NCBI RefSeq assembly: GCF_002777855.1
Contig: NZ_MEIK01000029.1
Coordinates: 1 to 64,000, forward strand
Reading direction: 5' to 3'
Source: Snodgrassella alvi
GTDB lineage: Bacteria; Pseudomonadota; Gammaproteobacteria; Burkholderiales; Neisseriaceae
Length of the DNA: 64,000 nucleotides
A program made the translations under genes and the position numbers. Under the pieces are notes generated by a model. The model ran no database searches, was not told the DNA's origin, and saw only the letters and a list, made by a program, of their open reading frames with translations. Shown here one piece after another: positions 57,893 to 64,000 of this stretch. The first letter of the stretch is position 1, and each line of letters begins with the position of its first letter.

Positions 57893-59170
57893 TTAATTGC
57901 CATACTTTATTGCTTTAGATCCAATATCATGTCGATATTGCATTCCATCAAAATGGATAGGGTTTACAGCTGTATAGGCTTGTTTTTGTGCGGTATGAAT
58001 ATCTGATCCCATTCCCACTACACACAATACGCGGCCACCATTAGTAATCGTTTCATTTTGTGCATTCAATTTTGTACCAGCATGAAAAACTTTGCCAAGC
58101 TGATTAGCTACTTCTATACCTGAAATTACAGCACCTTTAAGTGGCGCTTGTGGATAACCATCAGCAGCCAGCACCACACCCACAGCTGCCTGTTCGCTCC
58201 ATGATGCAGCAACGTTGTTTAGTTTTCCTGCTAAAGCTGCTTGTATTAGTTCTACCAAATCACTCTGCAAACGACACATAATAGGCTGAGTTTCCGGGTC
58301 ACCAAATCTACAATTGAATTCAATCGTATAAGGCACACCAGATTGATCAATCATCAGACCAGCATATAAAAAACCACGATACGGATGACCGGCTCTTTGC
58401 ATAGACTGAACTACCGGCAGAATAATTTCATCCATTACTCGTTGATGCACAGCAGCAGAGACCACAGGAGCCGGAGAATAGGCACCCATCCCACCAGTGT
58501 TGGGCCCGTTATCATGGTCAAGTAAACGTTTGTGATCCTGGCTAGTTGCCATAGGTAAGACATGTTCACCATCTACCATCACAATGAAACTGGCTTCTTC
58601 TCCCTGAAGATACTCTTCGATAACAACTCTGGCACCAGCTGTACCCAAAGCATTGTCCAATAGCATATCATCTATTGCCTGATGGGCTTCAGCCAGAGTC
58701 ATGGCAACTAATACACCTTTACCTGATGCCAGACCATCAGCTTTAATCACAATCGGTGCACCTTTCTGGCTAACATACTGGTGTGCTTGCTTAGCATCAG
58801 TAAATGTTTGATATGCTGCGGTGGGAATACCTTCCCTAATCATAAATTCCTTAGCAAAATCCTTGGAACTTTCTAGCTGAGCGCAATAACGGCTTGGACC
58901 AAAAACCGCCAAACCAGCAGCAATAAAATCATCCACAATGCCTGCAGCCAAAGGCGCTTCTGGACCAATTACGGTAAATTCAATCTGCTGCTGCCGACAA
59001 AAGTCAATTAGCTGTTGATGATTAGTGAAGTCAATATTTTGCAGCTTTGGTTCGGTAGCTGTACCGGCATTTCCCGGTGCTACATAAACAGTACTGACTT
59101 TAGGCGACTGAGCCAGACGCCATGCTAAAGCATGCTCACGCCCTCCACTACCAATAACCAATAATTTCAT
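57893..59170 (-). CDS. purD: Phosphoribosylamine-glycine ligase
   Basis: 425 residues. Second step of purine synthesis, an ATP-grasp ligase. KLLVIGSGGREHALAWRLAQS is the typical N-terminus; VIGPEAPLAAGIVDDF, PIVIKADGLASGKGV (ATP-grasp), DHDNGPNTGGMGAYSP and EFNCRFGDPETQP are all intact. Monocistronic, 477 bases from tRNA-Gly. Confidence 0.97.
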   Translation of the reverse strand: MKLLVIGSGGREHALAWRLAQSPKVSTVYVAPGNAGTATEPKLQNIDFTNHQQLIDFCRQQQIEFTVIGPEAPLAAGIVDDFIAAGLAVFGPSRYCAQLESSKDFAKEFMIREGIPTAAYQTFTDAKQAHQYVSQKGAPIVIKADGLASGKGVLVAMTLAEAHQAIDDMLLDNALGTAGARVVIEEYLQGEEASFIVMVDGEHVLPMATSQDHKRLLDHDNGPNTGGMGAYSPAPVVSAAVHQRVMDEIILPVVQSMQRAGHPYRGFLYAGLMIDQSGVPYTIEFNCRFGDPETQPIMCRLQSDLVELIQAALAGKLNNVAASWSEQAAVGVVLAADGYPQAPLKGAVISGIEVANQLGKVFHAGTKLNAQNETITNGGRVLCVVGMGSDIHTAQKQAYTAVNPIHFDGMQYRHDIGSKAIKYGN

Positions 59171-59240
59171 ACTTATTTCTCCCTTAATATCATTACAATT
59201 AGTCAGGAAATACTAGCTTTTATAAGCATCAATATATCAT

Positions 59241-59849
59241 TTAATTATCCAGTTTAACATCAATTATGCGCATCTTACGCAAAACAGCCAGAGCATTTTC
59301 CAGCCGTCTAAGCGGTATACACACCTGTAGCGAGCAATTCTGTTGTAAGTCCTGTTTCAAAACCTGTGCCTGATGCTGCTTACACCAGCGCAGGGCTTCA
59401 CTTAAATGAGCATATTCACAATGAAGCTGTAATTGCTGGCAGATATCTTGTTGTATTTTTTCTGCAGCATCAATAGCAGCTGCTGTAACGGTTTTATATG
59501 CATGAATTAAACCAGGCACCCCAAGTAAGGTACCTCCAAAATAACGTACAACAGCGACTAAAACATCAGTCACTGCCGCAGAATCAATTTGTCCGAGAAT
59601 GGGCCTACCAGCACTGCCAGCAGGTTCTCCATCATCATTGGCACGGTATCGGTTGCCATCCACACCTAGACGCCATGCATAACAGCAATGTCGTGCTTTA
59701 TGGTGCTGCTCTCTTAATATCTGTACATGCTGACGAATTTCTGCTTCATCTTGCACGGACCAAGCAAACCCTAGAAAGCGACTGCCTTTATCTTTAAATT
59801 CTGCCTGAGCCGGTGTGGCCAGCGTTGTATACTGATAAACTTCTTTCAT
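59241..59849 (-). CDS. yigZ: YigZ/IMPACT-family protein
   Basis: 202 residues, cytoplasmic. N-terminal UPF0029/IMPACT domain with KGSRFLGFAW, HHKARHCCYAWRLG, DDGEPAGSAGRPIL and VVRYFGGTLLGVPGLIHAYK; C-terminal DUF1949-type region. The bacterial role is not established; IMPACT relatives affect translation control in eukaryotes. Start overlaps the ltaE stop by four bases (ATGA), so the two are translationally coupled. Confidence 0.92.
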   Translation of the reverse strand: MKEVYQYTTLATPAQAEFKDKGSRFLGFAWSVQDEAEIRQHVQILREQHHKARHCCYAWRLGVDGNRYRANDDGEPAGSAGRPILGQIDSAAVTDVLVAVVRYFGGTLLGVPGLIHAYKTVTAAAIDAAEKIQQDICQQLQLHCEYAHLSEALRWCKQHQAQVLKQDLQQNCSLQVCIPLRRLENALAVLRKMRIIDVKLDN

Positions 59850-60898
59850 GTCTGTACCAAAGCCTGTTTAATAGCAGCGATAAAGGTATCCACTTGTTTT
59901 TCTGTTGTATCAAAACTGGTCATCCACCGTACTTCACATTTGCTTTCATCCCAATCATAAAAATGAAATTGTTGATGTAGCTTGGCACGTGCATGTGCAG
60001 GTAACACAGCAAACACAGCATTGGCCTGCGTCTGCTGAGTAACAGTAATTTCCTCAATTTCATCTAGTGCATTCGCTAGACGGGTAGCCATCTGATTACT
60101 ATTAGCAGCCAGATTCAGCCACAGATCATGCTCAAACCATGCCAAAAACTGAGCAGAAATAAACCGCATTTTAGCACCCAGCTGAGCATTAATTTTACGC
60201 AGATATGGCATAGATGCATGTGTATCTGGATGCATACTGATAATACACTCTCCCTGTAACAGGCCATTTTTAGTCCCGCCCAGATTAAGCATATCTACAC
60301 CAGTAGCCGTAATCATGGTTTTAACATCTGTATTTTCTGCAACCAGTGCATTCGCCAGACGCGCACCATCAATATATAATTTCATATTATGCTGATGACA
60401 GTAATCAGATAAAGCCCGAATCTCAGCTACACTATAACAAGTCCCCAATTCAGTGGACTGGCTGATGTATACCACTGCTGGTTGCGCTCGATGCTCTACA
60501 CCAAAACCCCATGCCTGTTTGGATACCAATTGCGGGGTTAATTTACCATCTGCAGTAGGAATGGTTAGCAACTTTACACCGGCCAAATGTTCTGGTGCCA
60601 CGCCTTCGTCACACTGAATATGTGCACTTTCGGCACATATCACAGCACCCCAGCGAGGCAATAGCGACTGCAATGCAGTTACGTTGGCTCCCGTTCCATT
60701 AAAAACGGGGAATGCTTCAGCCGTTTCCCCAAATAACTGTTTTATTTTTTGTTGAAGAGCTAGGGTATAAACATCAGCTCCATATGCTGGCTGATGTCCA
60801 TCATTAGCCACTAGCAAAGCCTGCATAATTTCTGGGTGTACGCCTGCATAATTATCTGAAGCAAAGGCAAAACTTTGTTTATCATGTAAACAATTCAT
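59846..60898 (-). CDS. ltaE: Low-specificity L-threonine aldolase
   Basis: 350 residues. PLP enzyme splitting threonine or allo-threonine to glycine and acetaldehyde. FASDNYAGVHPEIMQAL, PVFNGTGANVTALQSLL, CAESAHIQCDEG, LYIDGARLANAL and LNLGGTKNGLLQGE (PLP-binding lysine) are intact. First gene of the ltaE-yigZ pair. Confidence 0.95.
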   Translation of the reverse strand: MNCLHDKQSFAFASDNYAGVHPEIMQALLVANDGHQPAYGADVYTLALQQKIKQLFGETAEAFPVFNGTGANVTALQSLLPRWGAVICAESAHIQCDEGVAPEHLAGVKLLTIPTADGKLTPQLVSKQAWGFGVEHRAQPAVVYISQSTELGTCYSVAEIRALSDYCHQHNMKLYIDGARLANALVAENTDVKTMITATGVDMLNLGGTKNGLLQGECIISMHPDTHASMPYLRKINAQLGAKMRFISAQFLAWFEHDLWLNLAANSNQMATRLANALDEIEEITVTQQTQANAVFAVLPAHARAKLHQQFHFYDWDESKCEVRWMTSFDTTEKQVDTFIAAIKQALVQT

Positions 60899-60932
60899 TG
60901 TATATAGCCTATTAATTTCTTTGATATCTCAT

Positions 60933-60969
60933 TAAAATTGCCTGAATAGAAACTATTCAGGCAATTTTT
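60933..60969 (-). terminator. Rho-independent terminator of etfBA
   Basis: AAAATTGCCTGAATAG and CTATTCAGGCAATTTT pair perfectly over 16 bp around a 3-base loop, giving a T-tail on the minus strand (about 120 bases past etfA). The arms contain TGCCTGAA, as in the hairpin at 40486-40519. Confidence 0.85.
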
Positions 60970-61054
60970 AGAATCAGACAATCTTATCTATCCCAAAATA
61001 GCATTAATTCAAGATAGTTTCCATTAATTCTGCTTTATTCACACAATACAGTAA

Positions 61055-61070
61055 TGTTTCACGTGGAACA
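61055..61070 (+). promoter_or_regulatory. parS-like ParB-binding site between ltaE and etfA
   Basis: TGTTTCACGTGGAACA matches parS (TGTTNCACGTGAAACA) at 15 of 16 positions. It is intergenic, so not constrained by coding. The second such site in the window, 21.6 kb from the one in mnmE. Confidence 0.8.
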
Positions 61071-61091
61071 TTAGCAAATTTTTTTAATGCT

Positions 61092-62036
61092 TTAATGCAA
61101 AATTGATTTTAACTGTGCAATTAATTCTGGAACAGCTGTATTCAAATCAGCAACCAAACCATAATCTGCTACATTAAAAATGGGAGCTTCTGTATCTTTA
61201 TTAATGGCAACAATAATTTTACTATCCTTCATACCAGCCAGATGTTGAATAGCACCCGATACGCCGATAGCTATATACAAATCAGGAGCAACTACTTTAC
61301 CCGTTTGCCCTACCTGATAATCATTTGGCGCATAGCCAGCATCCACAGCAGCACGTGAAGCACCAATAGCTGCATTCAAAATATCTGCTAATGGATTCAA
61401 AAGAAGAGCAAAATTTTCTTCGCTGCCTAAGCCTCTCCCCCCAGTAACAACTATTTTAGCAGTGGTGAGATCTGGATGTTCAGATTTTGTTAACTTTCGG
61501 CCAATAAAACGGCTTAGGTTTGGTACTTCCACCGGTGTGATCTGTTCTTTGAGCGCTTGGCCTCCAGTTGCTTCAGCCAATGGAAAAGCAGTGGTCCGAA
61601 TGGTGAGGATCTGTTTGAGCTGTTCACTTCGTATGGTCTGATAAGCATTACCGGCGTAAATTGGGTGTACGAACGTGGAAGAGTCAATGATTGCTGTCAC
61701 ATCAGATATGGGCTCACAATCTAATAATGCAGCCACGCGAGGCAGTAAATTTTTACCAAAACTAGTGGCAGAAGCTATTATATGACTATAAGACTCAGAA
61801 AGTTGTACTATTAAAGGAGCTAATGTTTCTGCCAGTGTATGAGCGTAAATAGCAGCATCTGCAAATATCACTTTTCGTACACCGCAGATTTTCTGTGCCT
61901 GAGCCACAACATCAGCTACTTCATATCCCGCAACTAAAATATCCACATCGCCCAATTGCTTTCCCGCTGTTACGGCATGCAACGTAGCTTCATCTATACA
62001 TGACTGCTGATGTTCAGCAATAATTAATACAGACAT
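61092..62036 (-). CDS. etfA: Electron transfer flavoprotein alpha subunit
   Basis: 314 residues. FAD-carrying half of ETF, which passes electrons from acyl-CoA and other dehydrogenases to ETF-quinone oxidoreductase. VVTGGRGLGSEENFALLLNPLADILNAAIGASRAAVDAGY, VGQTGKVVAPDLYIAIGVSGAIQHLAGM and INKDTEAPIFNVADYG form the FAD site. Eleven bases after etfB. Confidence 0.96.
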   Translation of the reverse strand: MSVLIIAEHQQSCIDEATLHAVTAGKQLGDVDILVAGYEVADVVAQAQKICGVRKVIFADAAIYAHTLAETLAPLIVQLSESYSHIIASATSFGKNLLPRVAALLDCEPISDVTAIIDSSTFVHPIYAGNAYQTIRSEQLKQILTIRTTAFPLAEATGGQALKEQITPVEVPNLSRFIGRKLTKSEHPDLTTAKIVVTGGRGLGSEENFALLLNPLADILNAAIGASRAAVDAGYAPNDYQVGQTGKVVAPDLYIAIGVSGAIQHLAGMKDSKIIVAINKDTEAPIFNVADYGLVADLNTAVPELIAQLKSILH

Positions 62037-62047
62037 TTATATCTCCT

Positions 62048-62797
62048 TTAAATAACCTTAGCTTCATGATGCAGTTTATCAACTAATTCACTTACATCAG
62101 CTACTTTGATACCCGCCTTACGCTCTGGCGGTTCGGTTACTTTCAACTGAATCAGCCGCGAAGAAATATCCACACCTAGTTCGACTACCGTTTTTTTCTC
62201 CAGCGGTTTCTTTTTAGCCTGCATAATGTTAGGTAATTTAATATAGCGAGGTTCATTCAGGCGCAAATCCACGCTAATTACAGCTGGCAATGTAAGTGCC
62301 ACTTCTTCCTGCCCACCATCAATTTCACGCGTAACCAACACTTCATCAGAATTTAATTCAATTTTACTGGCAAACGTACCCTGAGAAACCTTCATTAAAG
62401 CTGAAAGCATTTGTGCCGTCTGATTGGCATCATCATCTATTGCCTGTTTTCCCAGCAAAAACAATTGCGGCTGTTCTTTGTCTGCTACAGCTTTTAACAA
62501 CTTGGCCACTGCAAGTGGCTGAAGTTTTTCATCGGTTTCAATATGTATGGCACGATCAATGCCCATGGCTAAAGCTGTTCGCAGGGTTTCTTCACATTGC
62601 TTTACCCCAATTGATACGGCCACTACTTCAGAGGCTTTTCCTGCTTCTTTTAAACGCACTGCTTCTTCAACAGCAATTTCATCAAAAGGATTCATTGACA
62701 TTTTAACATTGCCAATATCCACATCTGATTCATCAGCTTTAACGCGTACCTTCACGTTATAGTCAACAACACGCTTTATTGCTACCAATATTTTCAT
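62048..62797 (-). CDS. etfB: Electron transfer flavoprotein beta subunit
   Basis: 249 residues. Partner of EtfA. Starts at 62797 ([19 protein letters not shown]), as in homologues; the open frame extends 12 codons further. [34 protein letters not shown] and the signature [38 protein letters not shown] are present. First gene of etfBA. Confidence 0.96.
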   Translation of the reverse strand: MKILVAIKRVVDYNVKVRVKADESDVDIGNVKMSMNPFDEIAVEEAVRLKEAGKASEVVAVSIGVKQCEETLRTALAMGIDRAIHIETDEKLQPLAVAKLLKAVADKEQPQLFLLGKQAIDDDANQTAQMLSALMKVSQGTFASKIELNSDEVLVTREIDGGQEEVALTLPAVISVDLRLNEPRYIKLPNIMQAKKKPLEKKTVVELGVDISSRLIQLKVTEPPERKAGIKVADVSELVDKLHHEAKVI

Positions 62798-63610
62798 CAG
62801 AACTATCCCTAGATTAATCAAAACCAGCAACAATCTTAGGTGTTACCAGCATTCTGATTACAGAATAACCATCTTAAAATGGATAAATCAGTCAAATTAA
62901 ATAATTATACTGCTATCTTCTTTCCTAATAACTCGACATGGTATCAGAAATATAAACACACTGCCGATAAACCACTATTAACTACCTATTTGTCTGGCAA
63001 TGAACAGAATCTAATAGTATTTAATAGAATTTTATTGATGAGATTTTATTAAACTTTGAGTGTTTATTACTTTAAAAAATTTCCCTTTTAATCACAAATA
63101 AAGTGGCATGGTTTAACATTAAATAATAGAAAACTTTTATGTCAAAGTTAGTTACCTACATCCACTAACAAAATCATAATTTGGAAAATAATTTTCTAAT
63201 ATAAATTTAGTATTCAACCTCTTCCCTACTCTTTTTATTTATCCACATACCGCATTCAATCATTATTCTTATTTCCCTAAATCAAAGCTTTGATTTTAGA
63301 AGCCTGATACTTTTTATTTTATTAATCAGAACTGAATTTAGTTAAGAATCCATCAGTCAGCATAGATAATAAATTATCTATATTACATTGAATTTGTTTA
63401 AGTTATATGGGAAAACTTCAAACTTATAACATAACATTTTATTCAAATGATTTGAATTGGCTATGTACATCGGAAACAGGTTAGCTATTTTCTATTTATT
63501 ACAAAAATATATAAATAAAACAATTCATTATATCAATATCCACAACTTATATACAGATATATACACTGATTCCCGTACAATATGCTCAAGTGAATAAATA
63601 TGTATTTAGT
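62798..63610. other. Long AT-rich divergent region between etfB and trmO, with DnaA-box-like sites
   Basis: About 810 bases without a gene. A perfect DnaA box TTATCCACA lies at 63239-63247 and an 8-of-9 copy (ATATCCACA) at 63536-63544. A palindrome TAGATAAT-AA-ATTATCTA spans 63363-63380. The region is extremely AT-rich and holds the promoters of the two divergent genes, none of which is clear. It does not have the gene context of a typical oriC. Confidence 0.5.
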
Positions 63611-64000
63611 ATGATGTCTCATTCTTGTGAAGTATCCAAAGGATATTGGTCAATCCAGCCAATTGGATATATTACTTCTCCCTATAAACAGAAATTTGGT
63701 GTAGCCAGGCAGCCTGGTCTTGTTCCAGCTGCTTTGGCATATATAGACTTATCCAAAGAATTCACAGCTGATTGTGTACGCGGACTAGAAGATTATGAAT
63801 ATATCTGGGTACAGTTTATTTTTCATGCCACCGTGAAAGAAGGTTGGCTGCCATTAATTCGTCCACCTAAATTGGGAGGTAAAGAAAAAAAAGGGATTTT
63901 TGCGACTCGTAGCCCACATCGACCAAATCATCTAGGTTTATCATTGGTGAAACTGGAACGAATCGAATGTAATAAACATGTTCGTATACACATCAGTGGT
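63611..64000 (+). CDS. trmO: tRNA (N6-threonylcarbamoyladenosine-37)-N6-methyltransferase TrmO, partial
   Basis: First 130 residues; the gene continues past the right edge. Start is the ATG at 63611 or the next codon. TrmO adds a methyl group to t6A37 of tRNA-Thr(GGU) using SAM. YWSIQPIGYITSPYKQKFGVARQPGLVP, EDYEYIWVQFIFHA and the hallmark ATRSPHRPNHLGLSLVKLE match the TsaA/TrmO family. No frameshift in the visible part. Confidence 0.92.
   Translation, partial: MMSHSCEVSKGYWSIQPIGYITSPYKQKFGVARQPGLVPAALAYIDLSKEFTADCVRGLEDYEYIWVQFIFHATVKEGWLPLIRPPKLGGKEKKGIFATRSPHRPNHLGLSLVKLERIECNKHVRIHISG

Overview
The window looks like an origin-proximal piece of a Neisseriaceae chromosome, most likely Snodgrassella (a bee-gut symbiont) or a close relative. 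This is inferred from three things: the uppS-cdsA-dxr-rseP-bamA-skp-lpxD-fabZ-lpxA order in the arrangement familiar from Neisseria, strongly Neisseria-like protein sequences (FKBP, SecB, HisD, CysI), and a giant trimeric autotransporter. No prophage, insertion sequence, transposon or CRISPR array was seen. Almost everything is core metabolism and cell-envelope biogenesis, apart from one accessory-looking block at 41.9-56.6 kb.

Layout. 1-142: promoter and leader of an rRNA operon that runs off the left edge (minus strand). 0.4-3.4 kb: a secreted DUF3472-like protein, then tonB-exbB-exbD. 3.8-16.8 kb: a long minus-strand array, rpsB-tsf, pyrH-frr, then uppS-cdsA-dxr-rseP-bamA-skp-lpxD-fabZ-lpxA (isoprenoid, phospholipid, lipid A and outer-membrane protein assembly). 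16.9-19.9 kb: folate salvage, nitroreductase, a NERD protein and tRNA-Leu(CAA). 20-24.3 kb: SCO copper chaperone, then hisG, a NYN/OST-HTH protein with AT-hooks, and hisD. 24.7-31.4 kb: VOC protein, three perfect DnaA boxes, purB, a glycosyltransferase, prfB with its programmed frameshift, a queF-yhhQ operon under a preQ1 riboswitch, and aroG. 31.7-41.9 kb: ftsEX, grxC, secB, an MFS carrier, sulfate-binding protein, cysI, mnmE (carrying a parS-like site), FKBP and a D-2-hydroxyacid dehydrogenase. 57.3-64 kb: tRNA-Gly(CCC), purD, yigZ-ltaE, a second parS-like site, etfBA and the start of trmO.

The most striking locus is 41.9-56.6 kb. An 11-kb gene encodes a 3675-residue trimeric autotransporter adhesin with an extended signal peptide, a YadA-type head, 25 stalk modules, a second membrane-proximal head and a YadA anchor. 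It starts at TTG behind a strong Shine-Dalgarno. Three tandem, mutually homologous DUF2827 genes follow on the same strand, with glycosyltransferase (GT-B)-like C-terminal signatures. I propose, as inference, that they form a dedicated glycosylation cassette for the Ser/Thr-rich stalk.

Regulatory and chromosome-maintenance signals visible by eye include a stable-RNA promoter pair (rRNA and tRNA-Leu) sharing the same 9-mer at the same distance from the -10 box, a boxA-like motif in the rpsB leader, the preQ1-I riboswitch, the RF2 frameshift site, two ParB-binding (parS-like) palindromes 22 kb apart, and a cluster of DnaA boxes. All calls were made by reading; no database search was run.
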